Assembly (NCBI GenBank): GCA_014529385.2
Contig: CM043951.1
Coordinates: 107,825,884 to 107,889,883, forward strand
Length of the DNA: 64,000 nucleotides
Direction of reading: 5' to 3'
From: Adiantum capillus-veneris
Lineage: Eukaryota > Streptophyta > Polypodiopsida > Polypodiales > Pteridaceae
Part shown: piece after piece, positions 43,857 through 55,311 of the stretch
Layout of the letters: every line of letters begins with the position of its first letter
How positions within the stretch are numbered: position 1 is the stretch's first letter
Position numbers and translations under genes: made by a program
Notes under the pieces: generated by a model
What the model saw: only the letters and a program-made list of their open reading frames with translations
What the model was told of the DNA's origin: nothing
Databases searched by the model: none

Positions 43857-44489
43857 CTTTATCTTCTCAAGGGGCTTTTGTTCAAGACCAATATTGATAT
43901 TTTTGTATAAATTTTTGGAAGTGCGTATCTATACTATATATGAAGCGGCTTAAAATTTTCAAGGAAGGAGAGAGCTTCCACGTGTCACTCCCTTGGTTCA
44001 TTTTAAAAAAAACTTGCAAAACATCTAATCTAAAATGCAAAAGTGAAGGGTAAGATTGTAAGAAATGACAGCCTTTGCAGAATGTAAGGAATGACAAGCC
44101 TTTTCAAATGTAAAATCAAAAGACTTTCTATTTTACATACAATAAATGTTTCTATTTGATTGTACATAGCAAAAAAGGGATAATTTTAGTGGAAGTTTCA
44201 CTACTTAATGCGAATTTACTTTTTGAAGATATAACAAAAAAAGAAGAATTTTAGTGAAATTTTTTCTATTTAATGGAAATGTAAATTTTGAAGATATATT
44301 TAGCTTTATCTTCTCAAGGGGCTTTTGTTCAAGACCAATATTGATATTTTTTATAAATTTTTGGAAGTACGTATTTCTTTAAAAGGCTTGACAAAAAGAA
44401 AAAAGCTCGCCTAACGTCGACTTGGAGCTATCTCGCTTTGAGGAGATGCATGACATGCAAATGTAGGGATTGTTCTCCATGTTATTGAC

Positions 44490-44490
44490 C

Positions 44491-44534
<44 letters not shown>

Positions 44535-44570
44535 ATCACATTGCCTATGTGTGCATACACGTACACCATG

Positions 44571-44613
<43 letters not shown>
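44490..44613. repeat. Two (GA)n tracts
   Basis: 44492-44532 and 44575-44613, separated by unique sequence. Confidence 0.95.
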
Positions 44614-44615
<2 letters not shown>

Positions 44616-44766
44616 AAGATTTTATCGTTGAGCTCGCGCACCCTTCAAGCCCTTCAAATTTTCAAGATATTGTTTTTTGACATTAGTGTATTTTTAAAAG
44701 TGTAGCTAAGTTTTTCACCCATAGAAAATGGATTAAATGCCCGACAAAGGCCAACCCTCACATTAG

Positions 44767-45114
44767 TGTTAAACCCAAAATGGGTGTAGTTTTATAATTC
44801 CAGTTCAGTGTTTGTAGTTTTTTCAGGATTTGTAGTGTGAGAGGGACAACATCTCTTCAAATAAAAAATTATTCCCTGATGGTCGTAACATTTTGGACGT
44901 GTGGAAGAAGAAGAAGAAGAGGATTGAAGCCCTGTGCAATGTCGAATTCTTGTTTTTCTGTGTATTCAGTTTTCAGTTCGGATTCAGTCACTTAACAAAT
45001 TCATGATTTCTGTGTATGTATTGAATGTTGTTTGTTAAGGGGATTTTGTGAATGAATGTTGTGTAAGAGGTTTCTTATTGTCTTTCTCTGACGTTGGGAT
45101 GAGAGGCAATAACA
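44767..45114 (+). repeat. 5' LTR of the RT-less element
   Basis: Shares TTTTGGACGTGTGGAA, GAAGAAGAAGAGGATTGAAG and TCTGACGTTGGGATGAGAGG with 49132-49494, in the same order. Confidence 0.9.
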
Positions 45115-45484
45115 CATGGCGATCCTTAGCTGGTTTTTGTCAGAAGTGGCAAATTAAGGAGTGGAAACCCTAGTTCTATTCAAGGTGTTTTTGGTTTTCA
45201 TGGCATTTCAAAAATCATGCATTTTTCAACAGTTGGGGTGTTGTCCTATTGTTTTCAGGGTAATTTTTGCAACATGATGGCATTTTTTAACAATGCATGG
45301 TGTTTTCCTTACATTCGTAGGAAATTCGGACAAATTCAAGCAATTTTCAGACAGTTCGCAGGAAATTCAAGCAGATTTAGGCAATTTCCTGATAGTTTGT
45401 AGGAAATTTCAATTTTATGCAGTGTCATACTGATTCTTGGATTATGGTGATATTATTTGTCTCTATTTCTTTAATGTCTACTTA

Positions 45485-46363
45485 ATGGCAAAGAAGAAGA
45501 AGAAGAAGAAGCAATGTCTTATTTGTCAAAAGCATGGCCATTCCATCAAGAAATGTCCTTATATGTGTACGTTTTGTTAGAAGGAAGAGGTATGTGTGAA
45601 GTAATGCATGCCAAAGTTGTGCAGGGAGTTGTATCGGATTATGCAATGTTTTCAGGATGCATCATGTCATCAGGACATGTGCGATGCTCAAGAGGATCTA
45701 GATTGGTTTTTTGATGTTCTTGATGATGCACACAAGTGGCATAATAGTCATGTCAATAAGAAGAGAAAGTCATGCTCAACTGTTATGCGAATATCAAGGT
45801 TGCAAGAAGCGTGTGAATGTATTTCAGAGCAATATGAAGATGAGTTTGGTGATGATCTGAGTGATGCTGATTCTCAATGGTGTTTTCAACAACCTGTTAA
45901 TGTTTCCAACATAAAACATCCTCAAGTTGTCAGTTTTCAGTTACCAGTAGTTTTTCAAGCACTTGCAATTTCAAAACATGAATTTTCAAAGCCTGAATAT
46001 GATTTTTCAGCACCTAAAGTTTTTCAACCTGATTTTGATGTTCTTGAATGTGAGAACAAAGTTCTATATGTAAAAATTATTGAAGAGAAGGTGTTGGTTG
46101 AAGAAGGAGATATAGTTCAAAGCAAGGGAGATGAAGTCCAAGAGGAGGAAGAAGGAGGAAGTCAGGAGCAACTCAAGAGCCAAGAGAGCCAAGAGGATTG
46201 CCAACTATCCCCAAACCTCACATCAAAGAGACTCACGTCTTTGCAGAAAGAGAATGAAAGTTACCCAAAGAAGAATTGGTTATGGAGAAGAAGGGAATGC
46301 AAGTGGAGAGAAGCCACCAATATCCATACAAACCCATATACGAACATTGAACATCAATCTTGA
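45485..46363 (+). pseudogene. CCHC zinc-knuckle protein with two in-frame stops
   Basis: One continuous frame from ATG 45485 to the stop ending at 46363, broken only by TAG (codon 32) and TAA (codon 40). It starts MAKKKKKKKQCLICQKHGHS, giving a knuckle CLICQKHGHSIKKC, then CPYMCTFC. After the stops it is Cys-rich (CMPKLCRELYRIMQC, CHQDMC) and then acidic, with FSKPEYDFSAPKVFQPDFD phrases and a Gln/Glu-rich tail. Both stops are one C-to-T step from Gln codons. It may be a divergent gag or a captured host gene; no family recognised. Confidence 0.55.
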
Positions 46364-46389
46364 AGAGGTTCATATTCAGGGAGACATCT

Positions 46390-48781
46390 GATTACAATAT
46401 AATGAAGTGAAAGAGACGAAGAGAGATAAAGACATACTGTGTGCTAATGATGAGAATGATGTGATGAATCAGTTTTTGATGTATCTTGATGAGAAGTATC
46501 TTACAAGTGACAATCAGGAGGTGTTTGTGTTGATGGAGAAGTGTTTTTTGGAGTCTTGAAGATTGAAAACCAATTTCCATGAGTGGATATGAGTTATTCA
46601 AGTTGTGAAGACAAGTATCTTGAATTTCAAGTCCCTGAATTGCAAGTTTTGATGTCAAAGGTTCCTGATTTATAGAGTTTCACAATTCAGGTCCCTGATC
46701 CTGAGATTACTGATTTTTCAAAGAAGTTATGTACTTTAATTTGATGAACTGTAAAGTCTTGTTATTTCTCAAGCGGAGATGATCCATAACCTTTCTTTGG
46801 ATTTGGAGAATGAGAGGTATTCAAATATGGTTGCGGATAATGAAGCGGTTTCCAAAATTAGTCAACTTCAAAAAGAGAAGGCATCATTCATGGTGGAGAT
46901 TTCTTAGGTTCAAACTAAAGCTGACTTACATATTTGTTACTGCTATGAGGTTCATGTTGCTCTTAAGAAAGCTGTTTTGAATAAGGATAATCAAATTGAG
47001 GATCTGAATCTTCAATTTACTCAATTCAAGAATATGGAGTCTTCTTCATATCTTGCTATTATGGATGATATTTTGCATGATGATGTTATCTTGAATGATT
47101 GTTATGATGTTGGTTCTTGCCCAAGTTCAATCATTGCGTAGGTTGGATGTGCAAACTTTTGCAAAGAAGTTCAATTTCCTGATGGTATTCTTGAAGATTT
47201 GTATTCCTTATGTGGTCATGTTTCTGATGTCAATGGTTTTGTTGATGCCGAGGAGATGGTTTTGACTGATGATTATGCAAGCCTTTTGCAAGTTCTTGAT
47301 GATGGTGAAGTGGGTTTTCATAAAGATGGTTCTACATTTCTATGTGATGTTGTTGATGGAGGAAATGCTGTTGATATTCTTATATTTCATTGGTTTTATG
47401 TCTTCATGCTTGATGACATAAGGAAAGTTTTTCAAGGAGCACAAGTGAAAAGTTTTTAATTTCAAGAGGATATCAGTAGTTGAACTGTTTTGTGGCTAGA
47501 AAGTGGATTTCTTTCTGTTTTTGAGGAGAAATATGAGCAAGCCATCTTGGTGGTGTTTTTTATGTGTGAAAAAGATTTCAACCTGTTATTTTCAAGCTTT
47601 GAATCTTATCATTTTGATGAAGAAGCAGATTAGTTTTGGTGTTTCTTGAATCAAAATTTTCAAGAAAATCAATTGTTTTGGCATACTGAGTCTAATTCAA
47701 ATTTTGAAGTGTTTCATCTACATGCAAAGATATTGCAGATGCTCAAGAGGAAGTGTCTAATGGTTGCAAATTTTTCATCCTACCTTGAATATTTCTTCAG
47801 TCTTTTTGAGGAACCTAAACCTGAAACTAAACCTGAATCTGAACATGAACCTGAACATGAAAAGAAAACTGAATTTGTTCTTGAATGTATACCTAAATTT
47901 GAGAAAGGACCTAAAGACCTGAAATTACTTGAAGAAGAGGAGAGTTTACTATTTTGTAAAGGGATTTGAAGTAGGATGCAGGAGGCAAAGATCAAGTTGG
48001 CTATTTTTTCAATGACCCAATTCACGAAGATCAGGGAAAGCTTGTTTTGGATGATGTGGAGTCCATAGTTGATTCTAATCTTTTTCCACAAGTGTTGGAG
48101 ATGTTGAAGAAGCAATGTTTGATGGTTTGCAAGGTTTTTTTTCATATCGAACCGTTCATATCTCATTTTGAACTAAAACCTGATTTATCTAAAAGACTAT
48201 TTGCGGCAAATTGGTGGTTAACATTGAGTGTGGAGATGTTTCTAAATTATGCAATGATGGTTACCGAGCTCAAAGTTGCAGATGCTCCAAATTGTGAAGT
48301 GTCTGAAGTGGATGAAGCTTAACCTTACATGAATTTTTCAGATTTCTTGAATTTTGAGCATGCAAACCAGATTTTGCAAATGGAAGATGCTGATTTTGAT
48401 GATTCAATTTTGTTAATCTCATATTGCTTGGATCAGATTTTGCAAAACAATGATCAGGAGATGAAGGTTTTGAACCTGATTTTGCAAAATGCTCGTGGAG
48501 TTCAAAGGGATTTGATGTTTTGGATGTTTTTCTTGCAAAAGTGGCAAACTTTGATGAATGGAATGGTTGAGTTGCAAAGAGGAAAGTGTTCTGAGTTTGA
48601 TTTGTCGAGAATGATGGATATTGAAGAGGAGATGTTTGTGGAGCATTTAGATCAGTTTTTCTATGGTTCTTGGAATCAATTTTTTTTCTTGAGAAGACAT
48701 TTTGAGGATATGTTTGATGAATTTCAGATTTGCAAAGAGATGCAGTTTGTAGGAATGCAGTTTTCAATCAGGCAGATTTAA
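46390..48781 (+). pseudogene. Acidic decayed coding region of the RT-less element
   Basis: Successive + strand frames in shifting phases: 46430-46560, 46760-47140 (leucine-rich, coiled-coil-like: KISQLQKEKASFMVEIS, KAVLNKDNQIEDLNLQFTQF), 47199-47459 (FVDAEEMVLTDDYASLLQVL), 47646-47969 (EPKPETKPESEHEPEHEKKT), 48047-48322 and 48329-48781. The same themes recur: Leu/Asp/Glu-rich, MLKKQCLMV twice (MLKRKCLMV near 47740, MLKKQCLMV near 48100) and F-x-D-F phrases. No known domain. It looks like one long protein-coding region broken by frameshifts. Confidence 0.45.
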
Positions 48782-49131
48782 GGGATACAGAGGATCCTAA
48801 ACCTGAATTTGGCTATTTTTATTGAATGTTCATGGAGTGTGACTTGATGGGTTCCCGGCCTTAGCATGTTGCTATAAATGGTGCATTTGTAAATCACTCT
48901 TAATGGCGAGGTGGTGCACAAATTGGGATATCAATGTAATCCTTCGAGGGGACAATGGGCAGTGTTTAGTGATTATGTAGTGTGTAGTTTGTGAATCTTG
49001 GATTAAGTTCCAGGCACTTCACTTTGTACTCTGTATAGTTATTAGCACTAAGGTTTTTTTCAACAAGAGATTTGTGGGAAACGAGTCAAAAGTTTTTGAA
49101 AAAAATTCTACCACCACCGGGCTGTGGCAGG

Positions 49132-49494
49132 TGTTAAACTCAAAATGGGTGTAGTTTTATAATTCCAGTTCATCGTTTGTAGTTTTTTCAGGAAGTAGTC
49201 AGGATTTGTAGTGTGAAAGGGACAAAACTTCTTCGAATTAAAAATGGGTTATTCCCTGATGGTTGTAACGTTTTGGACGTGTGGAATGAAGAAGAAGAAG
49301 AGGATTGAAGCCTCGTGCAATGTCAAGTTCTTGTTTTTTTGTGTATTCAGTTTTCAGTTCGGATTCAGTCACCTGACAGATTCCTGATTCCTGTGTACGT
49401 ATTGAACGCTATTTGTTAAGGGATTTTGTGAATGAATCTTGTGTAAGAGGTTTCTTATTGTCTTTCTCCGACGTTGGGATGAGAGGCAATAAAA
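49132..49494 (+). repeat. 3' LTR of the RT-less element
   Basis: 363 bp; compared with the 5' LTR it has an extra GAAGTAGTCA-type insertion near 49192 and scattered substitutions. Its last four bases are AAAA in place of AACA. Confidence 0.9.
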
Positions 49495-49540
49495 ATTAGC
49501 ACCCCAAATGAGTAGAGAGATTGCCCAGTTGATGGACATT

Positions 49541-49781
49541 TTACCAATTCTTGGATATTTTGTTCTTTTTATTTTTAAGAGTTAACCTATGGTCCATGCT
49601 TAAAAAATCTATAAATTCTCTAAACTTTGGCAGGCAAGGGTGCCAATCAAAAATCAACTTTTTACCAATTCTTGGATATTTTGTTCTTTTTATTTTTTAA
49701 GAGTTAACCTATGGTCCATGCTTAAAAAATCTATAAATTCTCTAAACTTTTGATTGGCAGCAAGGGTGCCAATCAAAAATC

Positions 49782-49786
<5 letters not shown>
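49541..49786. repeat. 121-bp tandem duplication
   Basis: TTACCAATTCTTGGATATTT starts at 49541 and 49662. The units are near-identical and end AGGGTGCCAATCAAAAATCA. Confidence 0.93.
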
Positions 49787-49819
<33 letters not shown>

Positions 49820-49916
49820 AATTTTTTTAGTGCCCAAACAATGATGCAAGAGGAGAGAGAACAAAATGTTCAAGGGTGTAGGAACAATCTAAACAGACAT
49901 TAGAAGTTACAAGACA

Positions 49917-50282
49917 ATGTATCGATGAATAGCGGTGGCCTCATGTGTGTCTCCCTTGACTAAGCAAGCCCCTCCTCCCCCCCCTCTCTCTCCCCAATCC
50001 CTTGAGAACTTTTTGGCATCTGCACTTTTGTAGCCAAAATGGACTTCACTTTGTTGATGTATCTACAATGCACATCTCCTTTTCATTAAGATGCACATTA
50101 GAAGTACTAGTAATCTCTTTTAGAGCATCCTTTGACTATTTTTTACCCGCTTTACTTCCTGTTAACATGGTTTGAGACCGATCAATCTAGACTCTCAACC
50201 CCTAAGCTCAGGCAAACCTTCTACAAACACTGCTTGCAAGAAGACTTCATGTTGCATAGCTTAAATAAGACACACACACACA

Positions 50283-50349
<67 letters not shown>

Positions 50350-50640
50350 AATGTTTAACATCACCAAAATAAATAATCAAGTAACAAATACTATCAAATG
50401 AGTTTTGAGAGGGAGAGAGGTGACAGAGAGAAAGAGACAGAAGAAGGAAAAGATGAAGAAGAAGACAAGAGAAAAAAAAAATATCCAATGAGTCTTGATT
50501 CTTGAACTCAAGTGCTTACATGCTTGCGTACTTTCTCAAGGAGGGAGAGGGGGTGGGATTATTAATATCATAGAAACAATCACAATGACCTCAAAATTTT
50601 AGGGGGGGGGGGAGGTAGAGAGAGAGAGAGAGAGAGAGAG
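49917..50640. repeat. Segmental duplication, copy 1
   Basis: Aligns with 51031-51741 at an offset of about 1.12-1.13 kb: TAGCGGTGGCC, CACTTTGTTGATGTA, AGACTCTCAAC and TTGCATAGCTTAAATAAGAC in the same order. Contains (CA)n 50269-50347 and (GA)n 50617-50640. Confidence 0.88.
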
Positions 50641-51030
50641 TAGTCGTCTTTAAATGTTATATATATGCATATATATATACGCGCGCGTGTGTGTGTGTGT
50701 GTATGTGTGTGTAAGTAAGTAAGTATATACACACACACATATGTATATGTGTATGTGTGTGTGTGTATTTACATACATACATACACACACACACATATAG
50801 ACATAGAGAGAGAGAGAGACAGAGATCTAAACTTATGTGTATCATCTTTGTATCATTCCAATTTTATCAGATGTTTAAAATCTTTGAAATAATTTGAATT
50901 TTTTTCTATGATGTTAGAATATTCAATAACTTCTTTATTGACATAAAATTTTTCCTAAACTCATGACTTCTCCACACGTAACCCTCCCCTTCTACCCTTG
51001 CATAGTATCAATTAGAGAAGGTGCTTGCAA
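50641..51030. repeat. AT/GT/CA microsatellite cluster
   Basis: 50661-50820 is an irregular mix of (TA), (GC), (GT), (CA) and (GA) tracts; 50821-51030 is AT-rich without features. Confidence 0.85.
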
Positions 51031-51505
51031 ACCTGTGTATCAACAAATAGCGGTGGTCGCATGTGTGTCTCCCTTGATTAGGCAACATGCCTCCCTCTCC
51101 CTCTCCTCTCCTCTCTCTCTCTCTCAAGCCCTTGAGAGGTACCTGTCCTTTTGTAGCTGAAATGGCCTTCACTTTGTTGATGTACCTACAATGCACATAT
51201 CCCTTCCATTAAGATGCACACTAGAAGTACTAATAAGCTCTAAAATCTGCAACTTTATAGCATTTTTAACTATTTTTACCTGCTTTACTTCGTATTAATG
51301 CCGTTTGAGACCCGTTAATCTAGACTCTCAACAGCCAAGCTTAGGCAAACCTTCTCCAAACATTGTTGGCAAGGAGTTTTCATGTTGCATAGCTTAAATA
51401 AGACACACAACATACACACACACATACACACACAGACACACACAAAGAGAATGTCTAACATCACCAAAATAAATAATTGAGTGACAAATACTATCAAATG
51501 AGTTC

Positions 51506-51553
<48 letters not shown>

Positions 51554-51693
51554 AGAAGGCAAGAGGCCTAAAAGATATAGTTAAGGAGTTTAGATTCTTG
51601 AATGCAAGTACTTATATGATTGCATACTTTCTCAAGGAGGGAGAGGGGGTGGGATTTTTAATATAGTAGAAACAATCACAATCACCTCAAAGT

Positions 51694-51748
<55 letters not shown>

Positions 51749-51754
51749 GGGGGG
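51031..51754. repeat. Segmental duplication, copy 2
   Basis: Partner of 49917-50640. Its CA tract is short and interrupted (51405-51443), while its (GA)n tracts (51508-51551, 51692-51738) and G-run (51738-51754) are longer. The microsatellites evolved separately after duplication. Confidence 0.88.
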
Positions 51755-52980
51755 CATTGTACTTAAACATTAGATTGACATGTGGGACCAAGTACTACAG
51801 GTAGCATGCTTGAAGACCATGGATATAATGGTGGCAACTAACAAAATTAAATCCATGAAGTTTTTGGAAGACAAAGAAATGTAGGCCATGATCCAAGCTA
51901 AAATGTAAGACAAGAAATTTCATGTGATCAAAAGCTGAGCACTTAAGTAGGGTATGATATCTATACTCTCAATTTTTCAAGGGACATAATGTGTGTATAT
52001 ACGAGAAGAGGCTCTCCTACACTACCTCAATGTTTGGTCTCACATTTAAGGCATCAAGAGCTAAGCCAAATGGTTGGTAGGATATAGATTGCACGTAAGG
52101 GAATAAGCTCAAGCATGTAAATGGTTGAATACAATCTACTCTCTCAACAAGGAACATGCTATATAATTTGGAGAGAAAGGGAGATAGAGATCAATGACAT
52201 GCATGATTTCAGGTCACAACCTCGATTTTGCACCACGTCCTTCAGTTTAGCCTAATGGCCAAAACTCTCGCAAAAATAAACAATTTAGTGACATTATTTT
52301 TCTTTCATTTCTATCACATTTTAAGCTGCAAATGATGTGAAAGTGTACATGAACAAACAGTGTGCACCTTATTGTACTAAGCTGCTTTTGCATTATTGTA
52401 TTAGGTGAAAATGTAAAACATTACTATGCTTGTGCACAAAACATAGATATAGATGCAAGCAAGACATCTAGAGAGAAACATAGATGGAAGGGTCAATCAC
52501 ATTCTTAATATTAAAAGAAATCCAACTCATCTCTTTGAAACTGGAAGCTTTCCTCGTACATTGGAAAGTATAAGCCCTAATCTTTTCATAACTCTACTCT
52601 TAGATATGAAAAGTTTTATAATTACACAATGTAGCAGTTATGGGCCTTCATCTTTAAAAGCTTGCTAGCTTACCCAATTTGTGCTTCTCGACTTGGTAGC
52701 ACATTTTTCAACCCTAAGTAGTTATGATGTGCACTACTATCAAACCTTGGTCATAAGAAAGATGCAAGGATAGAAGCAAGTAAGAGAGTGGAGCAGAGAC
52801 ATTGAATCCAATTGTATTCCTATCATTGAAACCAATCATAGAACCCACTCCATATAAAATTAAATAAATTATTATTACATTGACTTCTCTTAGGTTTCAT
52901 CTCTTCACACCATGCTAACTTATCTAATCTCTATAATCAAGCTTGGTAGCATTGCTAGATCAAGGTAGACCAAAAGGAGG

Positions 52981-53015
<35 letters not shown>

Positions 53016-53280
53016 ATATATATATATATATATATATACACCCACACGGACACACAAACACACACCTCAATAGAATTAGAGCACTCCTAAGTTTGTTGAA
53101 CAAGGGCTAGCACCTCATGAAAAATAATGTCTATGAGAAGCTCCCAATCTTGGTATCAAAGAATGTTTTGTAGCATCTATTAAGAGGTCATGTCATGCAT
53201 CACTTTTAGAAATGTGATAGACTATACATGTAGGAAGAGAGTATTGACAATGTTCCACTTGGAAGAGAAAATGGCCCTAT
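51755..53280. other. Spacer within Helitron candidate, no gene
   Basis: No recognisable coding sequence. (TC)n at 52983-53011 and (TA)n at 53016-53038. Confidence 0.4.
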
Positions 53281-53300
53281 GAGAATAAAGATGATTTTTC

Positions 53301-53333
53301 CTTGATCGTAGCAACGCGCGGGTCACATACTAG
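53301..53333 (+). other. Helitron 3' terminus
   Basis: CGTAGCAACGCGCGGGT, a short gap and ACTAG, followed by T. This resembles the 3' ends of grass and Arabidopsis Helitrons (GCAACGCGCGGG...CTAGT). The terminal hairpin is weak here. Confidence 0.7.
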
Positions 53334-54900
53334 TTTACTTCAAGACTTTTAAGGCTTCTTGAGGGACGTATGCTTCACAACTAGAATTGAACGACCTTCA
53401 TCCATACGGATACTGAGGTCTTTAGCAGGCCAAAAATTGAATAAACAAATTGCTATCAAGATAAATTTAAGAACGGTTTCTCTCATCACTCTTGCTTTGG
53501 TTATACCTACCCTCTTTTAATCTCTCTCACTCACCAAAGCAGTGTTCGGGAAAGATCATTTTCCCAAACATACAAAATTCCTTTTCTTGAATTTGCCAAT
53601 AGGAAAGTCTAGAAAACTAGGCTTATTTTGCAGGTTTTTACTCTTCTTTTTTCTATTTTGGGCCGGAATTTCTCCCTTTCCCCTTGCCCTCAACCGGCAT
53701 TTTTGCAATTGAAAATGGCATGATATTAAGCTGAGACACATTTTTCCCGAACACTGCACCAAAGAGACATTGTCCTCTCTGGACCTTGCAAATCAATAAA
53801 TATTTTTCATACATATTGTGGCATTTATCAAATGGTATACCTAATGGCTTCAAAATAAATATATTCACTGCTTACATAGTGCAAGAACACTCTAAAGAGA
53901 AGAAAATGCTTCTCTCTTTATGTAAACACAAAACCTCTTTTGACTTTCTACTTCCATGGGTCTTTTCATTTCCTAATCTCACCCTTCACTTATTCCCTTC
54001 ATATGTTTTGAAGGGCTTTTTATTTTTCCTAGATTGGGGGGACCTACTCAAATAAATGTCAATTAAGAGCATTGTGGCATGTAGGTACTAATATGTAGCT
54101 TTCCAAAGTAGTTTAGATGGTTTTCCTTTAGGTGGGATAAAATCGCCTCTATTTGGCCAATACAGCTGAAAATGCATCCACAAGTAGTGTTGTTAGCTTG
54201 TGTAGCTGCTACCCCTCATATCTCCCTAGGTATGATGAGGAGGGGTTGGACAATAGATTGGGTTACCCATTGCTCTACTGTAGACTTGTACTTGATTTTG
54301 CGAAATGTTGGGAATTGACAAAACCGCTCCATCGGGTTTAATTTTTTGACGTTAGTGGATCAATAGATCATCTGAAGGTTTCTGGAGGAAATTTTTTGCA
54401 TTGTATGTGGCTATGCTGTGGATTTTGAAGGGCCCTCTTTTTTGGAAGGCCTATGAGGCCGCCCTCCTTTGTTGGGGCTGGATGCACACCAAACTGTTGT
54501 CTACCCCACTTTTGGGGACGGGCGGGCATGCATTACACACCGATCATATCTCAACTTTAAAAAGTGCGCTTCTTTTCACCAACTGCTCGTAGCCAATTGG
54601 TTTGAGAACGTTTCCTAGATGCATTGGCGGGAACTCAACCCCCACTTGAGCTCGCGCAGGGGATTGTGGCTGCCTGAAATGTTGTCCAGTGTCCACCTTG
54701 TGCAACAAATGACCTTTTGCCGACTGGCTTCCAAGTTTGGGTGGCACTCGAGTTGACATGGCGTCTAGTCCGCGATCGGATGGTAGACAAATCATGCCAA
54801 ATGACTAGGAGAGTGCCAGATGACTAGGAGAGGCAAGACTCAAGAGTAAAGTAGGTGTGAACGCTGAAACCTTACACTTGAGAGGACGCTATTATTTTCT
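53334..54900. other. Upstream region of SCAR gene, no gene recognised
   Basis: Short frames only (53786-54055, 54153-54341 and 54401-54592, +). A small duplication of ATGACTAGGAGAG occurs near 54800-54832. GC content rises from about 54.4 kb. Confidence 0.35.
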
Positions 54901-54922
54901 CGCGCTGGTTGTCCTTTTCGAT

Positions 54923-55032
54923 TATATTTAAAGTGCAGATGCTCTAGCGCGGGCTCTCTCTCTCTCTAGACGAGCAAATCAGCAATGCACATTCCCGAGT
55001 CCCGAGTCCTCTCGCTCTCTCGCTCTCTCTCT
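54923..55032 (+). promoter_or_regulatory. Candidate core promoter of SCAR gene
   Basis: TATATTTAAA at 54923-54932 is followed about 25-30 bases on by a CT-rich tract (54953-54969, 55008-55032), the arrangement of many plant promoters. A GC-rich, CpG-containing 1.1-kb stretch leads to the SCAR start codon. Inferred from sequence alone. Confidence 0.3.
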
Positions 55033-55274
55033 CTGCACATCCGCGTACTGACATATTGACTGATCGAACAACACACACAAAACCAGCACTTTCCATACAC
55101 TAGGACGCCTGCTGCATGTAGCGGATTCAGCTCCCTTTCTTGAAGTGGCAGCGGGTTGTGTGAGGCTGTGAGCTGTTTGTGTCGTATCGCCCACACTCTC
55201 GACCCGACGCTCATAGAGAGCAGAGAATCCGAGCTGTACGCGAAACGCTGTCTTGGTGAAAGACTAAGGAGGGC

Positions 55275-55311
<37 letters not shown>

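Larger units (their letters stand above)
43026..44372. repeat. 450-bp tandem array (three units plus parent)
   Basis: Units begin at 43026, 43476 and 43928 with TCTATACTATATATGAAG (spacing 450 and 452) and end in TTTTTGGAAGTGCGTA. The parental segment starts at 41923 with the same head but holds about 650 extra bases between CACTTTG (near 42000) and AAAACTTGCAAAAC (42656); from there to 43025 it matches the units. Units 1 and 2 are almost identical; unit 3 (43928 on) is more diverged. Each carries the same 71-codon frame except the last. Confidence 0.93.
44767..49494 (+). mobile_element. RT-less LTR retrotransposon with CCHC frame
   Basis: LTRs 44767-45114 (348 bp) and 49132-49494 (363 bp), TGTTAAAC...GGCAATAACA, flanked by a perfect 5-bp target duplication ATTAG (44762-44766 and 49495-49499). 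The 4.0-kb interior has no protease, integrase, RT or RNase H. It encodes a Lys-rich CCHC protein (45485-46363) and then a decayed acidic coding region. TGGCGATCC at 45117 may be the primer site; no clear purine tract precedes the 3' LTR. It must have moved using enzymes supplied in trans. Confidence 0.88.
41923..53333 (+). mobile_element. Candidate non-autonomous Helitron
   Basis: 5' side: A|TC followed by TATACTATATATGAAGCGGC (41923). 3' side: GTAGCAACGCGCGGGTCACA then TACTAG|T, ending at CTAG (53333). These match plant Helitron ends (TC start, GC-rich subterminal segment, CTRR end, insertion between A and T). No Rep/helicase is visible. Between the ends lie a 450-bp tandem array, a complete LTR element and a duplicated microsatellite-rich block. 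Pairing of these two ends is inference; the 3' end could belong to a separate, shorter Helitron. Confidence 0.5.

Noticed and set aside
43026-44372. Regular repeats resembling a CRISPR array
   Set aside because: Units are 450 bp, contiguous and without unique spacers, in a plant nuclear sequence; this is a tandem array.
45485-45607. Stop codons rescued by U-to-C RNA editing
   Set aside because: That editing is known for organelle transcripts of ferns and hornworts; this is a nuclear transposon, and simple C-to-T decay explains both stops.
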